A DNA stretch of 64,000 nt from a virus, in the IMG/VR virus record IMGVR_UViG_3300031521_000027, positions 40,214-104,213 of that record. One strand, written 5' to 3'. The translations under genes and the position numbers were made by a program. Positions 33,145-39,910 of the stretch are shown in pieces (positions within the stretch are counted from its first letter, which is position 1; every line of letters starts with the position of its first letter). The notes beneath the pieces were generated by a model. That model was given only the letters and a program-made list of their open reading frames with translations. It was not told the origin of the DNA and did not search any database.

Positions 33145-33632
33145 TGGCTAGCTTCACCGAGTCTGGGTTCCGGGGTGACTACTTCTTCCTGTCGAACTTC
33201 TACGAGCAGCCCCTGTGGATAGGCAGGCTGGGCATGATGGCTCCCACAGGGGAGCACGCCTACAACGCCCTGAAGACGGTCGATACGGCCACCCGTGAGG
33301 CCATCCTGAAGGCAACGACCCCGGGGCAGGCCAAGGGGCTGGGCCGGAAGGCACCCCTGCGGGAGGGCTGGGAAGCAGGTGGCCGTGTGGCAGCCATGTC
33401 CATGGTCATCTCGGCCAAGTTCAGCCTCCCCTTCCGCCCCATCCTGCCCAACCTCGCGGCCATGCTCATCGACACGGACAGCACCATGCTGATCGAGATC
33501 AACGACTGGCACGACAACTTCTGGGGGAGCTGCCTGTGCACCCGGCGCACCTGTGGCGGCAAGGGCATCAACATGCTGGGCGAGCTGCTCATGGCCCGGC
33601 GCACCATCCTCCAGCACCCGAAGGACTTCTGA
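33144..33632 (+). CDS. NADAR (YbiA/DUF1768) family protein
   Basis: 162 residues, ATG overlapping the MazG-like stop. YFFLSNFYEQPLWIG, APTGEHAYNALKTVD, KGLGRKAPLREGWE, then WHDNFWGSCLC and GKGINMLGELLMARR are the ordered NADAR motifs. Characterised NADARs cleave ADP-ribose linkages, including ADP-ribosylated guanine made by DarT-type toxins; others act in riboflavin metabolism. In a phage this could undo host ADP-ribosylation defences (inference). Transcribed with MazG and a chain of small genes to 34589. Confidence 0.88.
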   Translation: MASFTESGFRGDYFFLSNFYEQPLWIGRLGMMAPTGEHAYNALKTVDTATREAILKATTPGQAKGLGRKAPLREGWEAGGRVAAMSMVISAKFSLPFRPILPNLAAMLIDTDSTMLIEINDWHDNFWGSCLCTRRTCGGKGINMLGELLMARRTILQHPKDF

Positions 33633-33943
33633 TGGCCGAGGGATTCGAGGCAGCTCAGCTGCACCACAGGGACACCCACTTGCCTCAGGGCTTCGTCTCG
33701 GCACAGCCCCCGATCAGGGGCCTGAGCCTGACCATGGAGATCCTCTTGGAAGACGGCAAGGTGGCCCTCCTCGCCGCTCCGAACGCCACCATGGTGTACC
33801 GGGACGCCCAGCTGTCGGACCTCGACCTGCGCCGGGACACGATCTGCGCCGCCCCCGTGTTCGGCTCCGGCGAGCAGTGGATCCGGCTCGATGGCCAGTA
33901 CACGATCACCGTCAACACCGAAGATGATTCTGAGGAGGCCTGA
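33632..33943 (+). CDS. Hypothetical protein (103 aa)
   Basis: ATG overlapping the NADAR stop. MAEGFEAAQLHHRDTHLPQG, then a beta-rich part with MEILLEDGKVALLAAPNAT. A GATTCTGAG copy sits at its C-terminus in frame as Asp-Ser-Glu (33926). No recognised family. It belongs to the MazG-NADAR operon. Confidence 0.75.
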   Translation: MAEGFEAAQLHHRDTHLPQGFVSAQPPIRGLSLTMEILLEDGKVALLAAPNATMVYRDAQLSDLDLRRDTICAAPVFGSGEQWIRLDGQYTITVNTEDDSEEA

Positions 33944-34164
33944 TGGCCAACTACTCCGAGCGCATCGAGCGCTCCACCCAGAAGGTCTTCTTCCTGCCGA
34001 CACCCAGCAACTGGGCTGAGGTGTCCAAGATGCTCGCTGGGGTCCAGCAGTACCTGATTGCTGCGAGCATCCCGAACCGCACGTTCGACGACGTGGTCAC
34101 GGTCGAGTCTGACGGTGAGGAGATCCGCTTCATCGTGGATCTCGGAACTGAGGTGGTCGTATGA
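33943..34164 (+). CDS. Hypothetical protein (73 aa)
   Basis: Coupled to its neighbours at both ends (TGATGG, ATGA). YSERIERSTQKVFFLPTPSN, then WAEVSKMLAGVQQYLIAA, a possible small alpha/beta protein, ends with VDLGTEVVV. No motif known to me. Confidence 0.75.
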   Translation: MANYSERIERSTQKVFFLPTPSNWAEVSKMLAGVQQYLIAASIPNRTFDDVVTVESDGEEIRFIVDLGTEVVV

Positions 34165-34589
34165 TCCGGGTCGTGGTCAGGGGCCGCGCCGGAGGCAAGA
34201 CCTCCGAGATGATCAAGCTGACCGCAGCCGATCCCGATGCCATCATGATCGTCGCCAACTCACCGCAGGCCGGGTGGGTCAAGAGGCAGGCCACCCTGAT
34301 GGGGGTTCGCCTCAGGCCTGAGCAGATCATCACCTTGGGGCAGTTGCAGAATGGGGAGCTTCAGGGGCATGGGCGGCACCCACGCTACGGGGTGGTGGAC
34401 AACGCCGACATCGTGCTGGAGATGCTGCTGGGGATCCCCGTCGGAGCCATCTCCCTCAACGGTGCAGAGCTGGACGTCAAGCCGATCTCCGATGAGGAGG
34501 CGTGCCAGCCGAGGCCCGACATCCGCGCCGCCGCACAGGACATGCCCAAGCGCGAGCCGAACCTGCTCGCCGACACCGACTGCGTCTGA
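34161..34589 (+). CDS. Small P-loop-like protein (142 aa)
   Basis: MIRVVVRGRAGGKTSEMIKL carries a degenerate Walker A (RxxxxGKT instead of GxxxxGKT) at the N-terminus, and YGVVDNADIVLEMLLG could be the Walker B strand. Too short for a helicase or terminase, so a mini-NTPase. Last gene of the MazG-NADAR operon before a 128-bp gap. Function unknown. Confidence 0.65.
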   Translation: MIRVVVRGRAGGKTSEMIKLTAADPDAIMIVANSPQAGWVKRQATLMGVRLRPEQIITLGQLQNGELQGHGRHPRYGVVDNADIVLEMLLGIPVGAISLNGAELDVKPISDEEACQPRPDIRAAAQDMPKREPNLLADTDCV

Positions 34590-34717
34590 TGCTGAGATCA
34601 GCATGGTCAGAGTCCCATGCTGGTACCCTTGGCTTCGGTCGGGTGACCCCAGAGGGGGTGCTCGCAGCCGCTGTCCACACCGGACGCGACTGCGTCCCCA
34701 CACAGAGAGAAGACACC
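34589..34717 (+). promoter_or_regulatory. Gap with hairpins before the 34718 gene
   Basis: Contains ATGCTGA-GA-TCAGCAT (34589-34604) and GGACGC-GACT-GCGTCC (34682-34697), the latter ~20 nt before the start codon. No T-run and no clear TTGACA promoter. Likely a structured leader. Confidence 0.35.
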
Positions 34718-34966
34718 ATGGCCATCACCGCGAGGTTCTACGTTTCCGAGGTCACCAAGTACGCCGGACGCGACGATCAGGGCACCGTCAGGCTGCGCCC
34801 GTCCTACGCCAACGGCGCGAACAAGGAGTGGGCGTCGGCGACACCGACTGGCGAGATCACGATGGGAGTCAACAACCCGGAGGCGTTCGCCGAGTTCGAC
34901 GCAGCCCGGCTGGCCAGCGATGACATCCACATCACCTTCGAGCGTCACCCGAGGGCTACTGTCTGA
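34718..34966 (+). CDS. Hypothetical beta-rich protein (82 aa)
   Basis: ATG behind AGAGAGAAGACACC. MAITARFYVSEVTKYAGRDD, GTVRLRPSYANGANKEW, GEITMGVNNPEAFAEFD: an OB-like or immunoglobulin-like small beta protein pattern I have seen in phage genomes but cannot name. Single gene between two structured gaps. Confidence 0.7.
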   Translation: MAITARFYVSEVTKYAGRDDQGTVRLRPSYANGANKEWASATPTGEITMGVNNPEAFAEFDAARLASDDIHITFERHPRATV

Positions 34967-34979
34967 GGCACGAGTGGGC

Positions 34980-35066
34980 CGGGCACCGTCACGTACCTGA
35001 CGGTGGGAAGGTGGAGACGTCCACCGAGTTGGTTGATCCCCGGGAGCGAGAGGTGGTACCTCGCAC
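34980..35066 (+). ncRNA. Three-hairpin structured segment (candidate RNA)
   Basis: Three hairpins follow each other: CACCGTCA/TGACGGTG (34984-35005), GGTGGA/TCCACC (35010-35025) and GCGAG/CTCGC (35046-35063). They lie between the 34718 gene and a sigma-A-like promoter. No ORF, no tRNA cloverleaf, no T-run. It could be a 3' UTR structure or a small RNA. Confidence 0.35.
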
Positions 35067-35071
35067 TTAGC

Positions 35072-35101
35072 TTGACTTGGGACATCTCCATGGCCTAAGC
35101 T
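35072..35101 (+). promoter_or_regulatory. Sigma-A-like promoter
   Basis: TTGACT, 18 bp, TAAGCT, then AGAGACATCAAGCGGTCAGC leader and AGGAGG before ATG 35141. No palindrome upstream. Confidence 0.75.
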
Positions 35102-35140
35102 AGAGACATCAAGCGGTCAGCTTGCACAACAGGAGGAACC

Positions 35141-35446
35141 ATGGCCAGCATCCAGATCACCGAGCCCGCAGCCTCATCCGAGCAGGCCCGGCACGAGATC
35201 CTCGCCGTCGCCCTCGGCACCATCCCCACGGAGAACGGTGAGCTGTCCGACGCGGCAGCCAAGACCATCGCGTCGTGGTGGCAGTCCTCCGGCACTGTCG
35301 GCAGCGCCCTCGCCTCACTGGCCTCCGGCGCAGCGGTGGATCGCGACTACCTCTACGAGGACATCGGCGCGACCGGGCGCACGGCCATGCCTATGTGGCC
35401 CCGCGAGCTGGAGATGATGGCGACGTGGTGCCTGAACCATGCCTGA
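35141..35446 (+). CDS. Hypothetical helical protein (101 aa)
   Basis: ATG behind ACAGGAGGAACC. MASIQITEPAASSEQARHEI, then helices with SWWQSSGTVGSALASLASG and WPRELEMMATWCLNHA. It overlaps the next start by 8 nt. Resembles small accessory phage proteins; no known function. Confidence 0.75.
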   Translation: MASIQITEPAASSEQARHEILAVALGTIPTENGELSDAAAKTIASWWQSSGTVGSALASLASGAAVDRDYLYEDIGATGRTAMPMWPRELEMMATWCLNHA

Positions 35447-35687
35447 GCTTCCCCCGGTCACCGAGGACGAGTGGTGGCCGCTGGTGGGGGAGCTGGTAGA
35501 GACCACGGTCTACGGACACAAGCGCCTCCTGCCGGTGGTCCAGCCCTTCACTGTGAACGAGCGCCCCATCCGCCTGTACGGGCGGGTCTTCAACATCGGA
35601 GACTTGGTCATCGAGCTGTCAGCGGGTGGGCCCAAGAGGCTCCGGTTCATCTACCGCCTGCCAAGGGAGCTGAGGCTCGTTTCCTGA
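35439..35687 (+). CDS. Hypothetical protein (82 aa)
   Basis: ATG within the end of the preceding gene. PVTEDEWWPLVGELVETTVY, then basic beta segments to RELRLVS. The stop codon (TGA) is part of the GTTTCCTGAAAC palindrome of the next promoter, so coding and operator overlap. Confidence 0.72.
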   Translation: MPELPPVTEDEWWPLVGELVETTVYGHKRLLPVVQPFTVNERPIRLYGRVFNIGDLVIELSAGGPKRLRFIYRLPRELRLVS

Positions 35688-35722
35688 AACGTGTTGACAT
35701 CTGCCCAACCTAGTCCTAAGAT
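35679..35722 (+). promoter_or_regulatory. Palindrome plus sigma-A-like promoter (leaderless)
   Basis: GTTTCCTGAAAC (35679-35690), TTGACA (35694-35699), 17 bp, TAAGAT (35717-35722), AGAGAC, ATG 35729. Confidence 0.8.
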
Positions 35723-35728
35723 AGAGAC

Positions 35729-36130
35729 ATGAACCGCACCGACACCGTCGCCGCCCACGAGGTGGCAGCCGAGATCAGCCGCCTGATCCAGACCGGCGTG
35801 AAGATGAGCCTCGGCTTCCACTCCGCTGCCGTCTCGTCCAACGAGCCCGGCACTGGGCTCTTCCTCCCCGGCTACACCTTCCTCGCCAAGATCATCGCCT
35901 TCCGCAAGGACGGCACTCGGGGCTCCTCCGCCCGGATCATGCGGGTCACGGTCACCCTGAACTCCAACGACCTCTACAACATCGACGTGCGCTACGCCGC
36001 CCGCCGCTCCGTGGTCGGCGACACCGTCCACTTCCAGCTGGACGACATCTACGCCTCCATGCTGAACAAGTTCCTGCTGGCCCTCGACTACGACGGCGAC
36101 GCCGTCCTCAACCCCCGGATTGTGGGCTAA
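35729..36130 (+). CDS. Hypothetical protein (133 aa), predicted leaderless
   Basis: MNRTDTVAAHEVAAEISRLI, a central YTFLAKIIAFRKDGTRG and a beta stretch MRVTVTLNSNDLYNIDVRY. The start codon lies 6 nt after the -10 box and no ribosome site precedes it. First gene of a group that runs to 37269. No named family. Confidence 0.78.
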   Translation: MNRTDTVAAHEVAAEISRLIQTGVKMSLGFHSAAVSSNEPGTGLFLPGYTFLAKIIAFRKDGTRGSSARIMRVTVTLNSNDLYNIDVRYAARRSVVGDTVHFQLDDIYASMLNKFLLALDYDGDAVLNPRIVG

Positions 36131-36132
36131 CC

Positions 36133-36414
36133 ATGGACCTCAACGAAGCACAGACCATCCTCGCCGAGCGCGAGATCCGCGCCCTCGCCTCCACCATGCT
36201 CAGCCGGGTCAGCAACCGCAGGGACCACCCCAGCTACGGGGTGTCCAAGGCGGCGATCCGTGAGGCCTACAGCATGATGACCGGAGCCATCGCCCTCTAC
36301 GGGATGCTCACCAGCCAGATCGGGAGCCCCCTCGTGTGGCACATGGTGACCTTCAAGCTGCCCGGTACGGCCACCCGTGTCGACGCCGCCACCACAGCCT
36401 TCAAGGCGCTCTGA
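36133..36414 (+). CDS. Hypothetical helical protein (93 aa)
   Basis: ATG 2 nt after the previous stop. MDLNEAQTILAEREIRALAS, then SKAAIREAYSMMTGAIALYG. Helical and soluble. No motif. Part of the 35729-37269 transcript. Confidence 0.74.
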   Translation: MDLNEAQTILAEREIRALASTMLSRVSNRRDHPSYGVSKAAIREAYSMMTGAIALYGMLTSQIGSPLVWHMVTFKLPGTATRVDAATTAFKAL

Positions 36415-36415
36415 C

Positions 36416-36793
36416 ATGATCGACGGACCCAAGATGCACGTCGAGGTCGGGCAGGTCATCTACGCCTACGACGACATGGGGCGCAAGATGAATGCCGAGA
36501 GGCTGATCGTCAGCAGGGTCTCCCGGGTGTACTTCTACGCCAGCTCCACCGGCAAGGCAGACAAGTGGAGTGAGCACGCCTTCACCATCGCTGGTGGTGA
36601 CGAGCGGGTCAAGTTCGGCTCCTCCCGCACGGCCTACACCGAGCAGGGGTGGGCCGAGTACGCCGCCTCACAGGAGGTTCGCGACGAGCTTCGCACGTTG
36701 GGGGTCGAGCACAACTACGGGCTCAAGGCCTACGCTCGTGCGTCCCTCAGCCAGCTCACCCGCATCCGCGACATCCTCAAGGAGGGGTTGTGA
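36416..36793 (+). CDS. Hypothetical protein (125 aa)
   Basis: ATG placed after the previous stop (an in-frame ATG at 36377 lies inside it). Beta-rich N-terminal half (VEVGQVIYAYDDMGRKM, VSRVYFYASSTG), then helices ending LSQLTRIRDILKEGL. No known family. Confidence 0.74.
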   Translation: MIDGPKMHVEVGQVIYAYDDMGRKMNAERLIVSRVSRVYFYASSTGKADKWSEHAFTIAGGDERVKFGSSRTAYTEQGWAEYAASQEVRDELRTLGVEHNYGLKAYARASLSQLTRIRDILKEGL

Positions 36794-37269
36794 GCATCTT
36801 CGACAGCCCGCACTGGTCCAACGTCTGGGGACTCATCCTCTGGACCGGGACTGCTGAGGAGGCCGAGCAGCTGCTCGCTGAGACCCCAGCCGGGATCGAG
36901 CGGCGCTTCCTCAAGGAGGCCACCTTCGCCCTGCGCTGGGCTACGAGCAGGGACCGGACTCCACCCCACGAGTGGGATGAGGCTGACGAGGTTTGGCTGC
37001 ACGACCTGCTGGAGACCATCCAGAGGTCCAAGCGCAGGTACGTCCCCCCGACCCCTGAGCAGGCTCGCGAGGCTCTCCGGCAGTGGGAGCTGGTCAAGGC
37101 CAAGTGGCTGGAAGAGCACTCCGCCCTGACTGCACAGTGGGGAGCATCCCCCAAGAAGGGGCAGCCGGGACGCTACGACTACACCACGGGTCGGGACGAG
37201 GATCGCTGCAAGGTCTGCGGGAAGCTCCAGTGCCGCAACGACGATCACCTCTTTCCCGAAACTACTTGA
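36790..37269 (+). CDS. Hypothetical protein with C-terminal zinc-like cluster (159 aa)
   Basis: GTGA overlap with the preceding stop. Helical body (TAEEAEQLLAETPAGIERRF, PTPEQAREALRQWELVKAKW) and a C-terminal DRCKVCGKLQCRNDDHLF with three Cys and a His, a likely zinc knuckle. The gene end overlaps the palindrome of the next promoter (37251). Confidence 0.75.
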   Translation: MSIFDSPHWSNVWGLILWTGTAEEAEQLLAETPAGIERRFLKEATFALRWATSRDRTPPHEWDEADEVWLHDLLETIQRSKRRYVPPTPEQAREALRQWELVKAKWLEEHSALTAQWGASPKKGQPGRYDYTTGRDEDRCKVCGKLQCRNDDHLFPETT

Positions 37270-37295
37270 CATAAGGTAGAGACAGGTCCTAAGAT
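37251..37295 (+). promoter_or_regulatory. Palindrome plus sigma-A-like promoter (leaderless)
   Basis: CTTTCCCGAAAC (37251-37262), TTGACA (37266-37271), 18 bp, TAAGAT (37290-37295), AGAGAC, ATG 37302. The spacer contains a second TAGAGACA in direct repeat with the start region. Confidence 0.8.
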
Positions 37296-37301
37296 AGAGA
37301 C

Positions 37302-37550
37302 ATGACGAACCACGTGTACCAGACGCTTGTGACCACCCCCGCCTTCCTCGCGGGCAGGTCCGCTGCCATCACCGACATGCTGCGTGTGCAGGGCTCGGTC
37401 ACCCCCTACGGTCCCCTGCTGGACACGCAGGGCTCCGAGTTCAAGTCCGGCTACCTCATGGAGGTCGACGAGTTCGACGCCCTCCCCGAAGACATCCAGA
37501 AGACCCAGCTCACCAGCTGGGAAGCCCAGCGCAGCTCCAAGGGGAACTGA
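37302..37550 (+). CDS. Hypothetical protein (82 aa), predicted leaderless
   Basis: MTNHVYQTLVTTPAFLAGRS, then GSEFKSGYLMEVDEFDALPE. The start lies 6 nt after the -10 box without a ribosome site. Soluble and acidic. Followed after 2 nt by a tiny gene. Confidence 0.75.
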   Translation: MTNHVYQTLVTTPAFLAGRSAAITDMLRVQGSVTPYGPLLDTQGSEFKSGYLMEVDEFDALPEDIQKTQLTSWEAQRSSKGN

Positions 37551-37552
37551 CC

Positions 37553-37681
37553 ATGAACGAGCCGATCACCGAGTACCTCGACGAGGGCCGGGACTACGCC
37601 AAGGACATGGCTGCCGAGGCGCGCGAGCGCCGTACCGAGGACGCCCGCCGCTCCAAGTGGTCCAAGAAGAAGGTGCGTTGA
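37553..37681 (+). CDS. Tiny charged helical protein (42 aa)
   Basis: MNEPITEYLDEGRDYAKDMA, then AEARERRTEDARR and a basic end SKWSKKKVR. Acidic first half, basic second half, one long helix predicted. Its stop shares the A of the next ATG. Possibly nucleic-acid binding; not recognised. Confidence 0.65.
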   Translation: MNEPITEYLDEGRDYAKDMAAEARERRTEDARRSKWSKKKVR

Positions 37682-37947
37682 TGTTCATCCGGATCACTGC
37701 CACCCACATCCACGGCCAGCAGACCACCCGGGAGCTGACCTTCCGGAGCAAGGACGTCGTGGACAAGATGGTCCTCGACGCCTTCGCCGATCCCAACATC
37801 GCGAGCTTCGACCTGAAGGTCTGGAACACTCGCAAGGGTGCTGGGCTGGTCAAGGTCGATGGCCAGCTGGTCCCCACCGAAGGACCGGACTACCACGCCG
37901 CCAAGCACTCCGACGGAACCTTCACCAGCTTCACCAAGATCGGCTGA
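37681..37947 (+). CDS. Hypothetical protein (88 aa)
   Basis: ATG at the preceding stop (TGATG). MFIRITATHIHGQQTTRELT, a beta strand-helix-strand pattern with FRSKDVVDKMVLDAFAD and FDLKVWNTRKG. Small alpha/beta protein of unknown role. Confidence 0.74.
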   Translation: MFIRITATHIHGQQTTRELTFRSKDVVDKMVLDAFADPNIASFDLKVWNTRKGAGLVKVDGQLVPTEGPDYHAAKHSDGTFTSFTKIG

Positions 37948-37950
37948 GAG

Positions 37951-38259
37951 ATGATTCTGAGCATCCCGCCCGAGCAGTGCACCCACCACCCGGTCGACCG
38001 CGCCTTCGTGGCTCACGCCGGGGAGCACCCTCCGTTCGCGTGGTGCGTCGAGTGCCGGGAGTACGTGGAGATCGACGTCGACTACGCCCTGAAGTTCCAC
38101 CACGACCACGCATTGGAGGAGGTCTTCCGCCACAAGGTGGTCAGCAAGGCCGGAGCAGGGGCATGGGAGGCATGGCAGGCCGAGAACTGGGCCACCGTGC
38201 TCCAGCGCCTCGCCGACCGCCCACGGGGCAAGGCACCCAAGCTGTTGACACCGCACTGA
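37951..38259 (+). CDS. Hypothetical Cys/His protein (102 aa)
   Basis: The start codon is embedded in a regulatory motif: ATGATTCTGAGC (GATTCTGAG at 37953). IPPEQCTHHPVDRAFVAHAG with FAWCVECREYVEIDVDY gives a CTHH...CVEC zinc-type layout. The -35 box of the next promoter lies in its last codons. Confidence 0.74.
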   Translation: MILSIPPEQCTHHPVDRAFVAHAGEHPPFAWCVECREYVEIDVDYALKFHHDHALEEVFRHKVVSKAGAGAWEAWQAENWATVLQRLADRPRGKAPKLLTPH

Positions 38260-38274
38260 TTCGTGTCCTAAGAT
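38245..38274 (+). promoter_or_regulatory. Sigma-A-like promoter of the TOPRIM gene
   Basis: TTGACA, 18 bp, TAAGAT, inside the end of the preceding gene. It gives an mRNA with a ~85-nt structured leader. Confidence 0.75.
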
Positions 38275-38283
38275 AAGGACACA

Positions 38284-38335
38284 CCCCGAGCCGAGATTCA
38301 TTCACGCAGCCGAGCAGCCCGTGCTCGGCTCGGGG
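38284..38335 (+). promoter_or_regulatory. Leader with two competing hairpins
   Basis: CCCCGAGCCGAG (38284-38295) can pair with CTCGGCTCGGGG (38324-38335). AGCCGAGCA (38308-38316) can instead pair with TGCTCGGCT (38322-38330), which overlaps the same right arm. The two structures exclude each other, as in attenuators and riboswitches. No T-run follows. Confidence 0.5.
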
Positions 38336-38366
38336 ACCACCATCGTTTCGACAAAGAGAGCCAACC

Positions 38367-39278
38367 ATGGCCAAGATCAAGTACGAGAACTGGAACCCCA
38401 CCGGCACCTCTCTCGCCCTCATCCAGACCGCCAACCAGATCTGCGCCGACTACCGCGCGCAGGGCTACGACCTGACGCTCCGGCAGCTCTACTACCAGTT
38501 CGTCTCCCGGGGCGAGATCCCGAACAACCAGCGCCAGTACAAGATGCTGGGCACGGTCATCGACAAGGCCCGTCGCGCCGGTCTGCTGGACTGGAACTAC
38601 ATCGTGGACCGCACCCGGTACCTCGCAGGCAACCAGACCTACGACGACCCGGCAGCCATCATCGAGTCCGTCGTGGACAAGTTCTACATCGACCTGTGGG
38701 AGACGCAGGACACCCGCGTCGAGGTGTGGGTGGAGAAGGAAGCCCTCGCTGGAGTCATCGAGCGCGCCGCCAAGGCCCGGGGCTGCAACTACTTCTCCTG
38801 CCGTGGCTACGTCTCCCAGTCGGAGATGCACGCCGCCGCCATGCGCCACCGGTACTGGGAGAACGAGGGGCAGGACATGGTTGTCGTCCACCTCGGTGAC
38901 CACGACCCCAGCGGCATCGACATGACCCGGGACATCCGGGACCGCCTTCGGCTCTTCGGGGCCAGCACCACGGTCAAGCGGATCGCGCTCAACTATGACC
39001 AGATCGAGCAGTACAGCCCGCCGCCGAACCCGGCCAAGCTCACCGACTCCCGCGCCGAGGGCTACATCGAGCGCTTCGGGGACGAGAGCTGGGAGCTGGA
39101 CGCTCTTGATCCGGCCACGCTGAACGCCCTGATCACCGAGGAGATCGACACCTACATCCACCGGCCCACCTTCCAGCTCCGGCAGGACGAGCAGTCCGAG
39201 GGCCGCGACAAGCTCCGGATGGTCTCCAGCCTGTGGGATGAGGTCTCCGACTTCGTCGAGGAACGCTCCGCCGAGTAG
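38367..39278 (+). CDS. Top6A/Spo11-like TOPRIM protein
   Basis: 303 residues, ATG behind AGAGAGCCAACC. LTLRQLYYQFVSRGEIPNN resembles the winged-helix segment of Top6A/Spo11 that carries the catalytic Tyr in a YY pair. VEVWVEKEALAGVIERAAKA supplies the TOPRIM Glu, and VVVHLGDHDPSGIDMTRDI the DxD. This domain order matches type IIB topoisomerase A subunits and their virus-borne relatives (Topo mini-A). No GHKL ATPase B subunit was recognised in this window, so it may cut DNA alone. Its role could be host chromosome breakage, recombination start or topology. Confidence 0.75.
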   Translation: MAKIKYENWNPTGTSLALIQTANQICADYRAQGYDLTLRQLYYQFVSRGEIPNNQRQYKMLGTVIDKARRAGLLDWNYIVDRTRYLAGNQTYDDPAAIIESVVDKFYIDLWETQDTRVEVWVEKEALAGVIERAAKARGCNYFSCRGYVSQSEMHAAAMRHRYWENEGQDMVVVHLGDHDPSGIDMTRDIRDRLRLFGASTTVKRIALNYDQIEQYSPPPNPAKLTDSRAEGYIERFGDESWELDALDPATLNALITEEIDTYIHRPTFQLRQDEQSEGRDKLRMVSSLWDEVSDFVEERSAE

Positions 39279-39288
39279 TACCCAGTAC

Positions 39289-39300
39289 GTTTTAGAAAAC
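39289..39300 (+). repeat. Palindrome GTTTTAGAAAAC
   Basis: Palindrome between the TOPRIM gene and the 39325 gene, with AAGGTCAACGCAACAGGAGG following. No clear -35/-10 pair, so it may act on transcription passing through. Confidence 0.5.
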
Positions 39301-39324
39301 AAGGTCAACGCAACAGGAGGCACC

Positions 39325-39810
39325 ATGTCCAATCCCTACTACACCCTGCCCGAACCAGCTCCCAAGAAGCCGATGAGTGGCGGTGTCAAGCTCGCCCTCG
39401 GGGTGGTGCTCGCTGCCCTGCTCATGGGAGCAGGCTCCCTCATGGGCAGGCCCACCACGGCCCCTGTCACCGCTGCGGTGACAGCCCCCGCAGTGCCTGC
39501 CACCACGGCTGCGGCAGCTCCTGTCGAGGACGCCACCGTCGAGTCTGAGAGCCCCGACGACAGGTTCGATGCACTGATCCCGATCCTGTCCAAGGAGACG
39601 CCGACGGCAGCCGAGATGGCCTCCCTGCGCACACTGGGCCACACCACGTGCAGCTCCATCGACAAGGGCGTGACCAAGGACAACATGATCGCCGTCATGC
39701 TCGGGCAGGACATCAGCCCGACCTCCCGTACCGGGATGCTCGTGATGGCTGCCATGGTTGCGGCCACGGGAACGTACTGCTCCGAGCACGAGGGATTCTT
39801 CTCCGCCTGA
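39325..39810 (+). CDS. Secreted or membrane-anchored DUF732-like protein
   Basis: 161 residues, ATG behind AGGAGGCACC. A short cytoplasmic head, then a hydrophobic span (GVKLALGVVLAALLMGAGSL), an Ala/Thr/Pro linker and a domain with two Cys (LGHTTCSSIDKG, ATGTYCSEHEG) and DDRFDALIPIL. This layout recalls actinobacterial DUF732 exported proteins. A phage copy could be acquired from a host and act at the envelope, for example in exclusion. The assignment is tentative. Confidence 0.65.
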   Translation: MSNPYYTLPEPAPKKPMSGGVKLALGVVLAALLMGAGSLMGRPTTAPVTAAVTAPAVPATTAAAAPVEDATVESESPDDRFDALIPILSKETPTAAEMASLRTLGHTTCSSIDKGVTKDNMIAVMLGQDISPTSRTGMLVMAAMVAATGTYCSEHEGFFSA

Positions 39811-39815
39811 GGCGG

Positions 39816-39877
39816 GTTTCCGGAAACAGTTGACACGCCCGCCTTGATGGTCCTAAGATAGAGACATCAAGGCGGGC
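39816..39877 (+). promoter_or_regulatory. Palindrome plus promoter inside a 13-bp inverted repeat
   Basis: GTTTCCGGAAAC (39816-39827), TTGACA (39830-39835), 18 bp, TAAGAT (39854-39859). GCCCGCCTTGATG (39837-39849) and CATCAAGGCGGGC (39865-39877) are perfect complements flanking the -10 box. Confidence 0.8.
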
Positions 39878-39910
39878 ACCCCCCGCCTACCAGACGAGAG
39901 AGAGCCAGTC

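Noticed and set aside
34161-34589. Terminase or packaging ATPase fragment
   Set aside because: Only a degenerate P-loop is visible in 142 residues and the neighbours are accessory genes.
34967-35071. tRNA gene in the gap before 35141
   Set aside because: Three stems are present, but there is no cloverleaf, acceptor stem or conserved T-loop.
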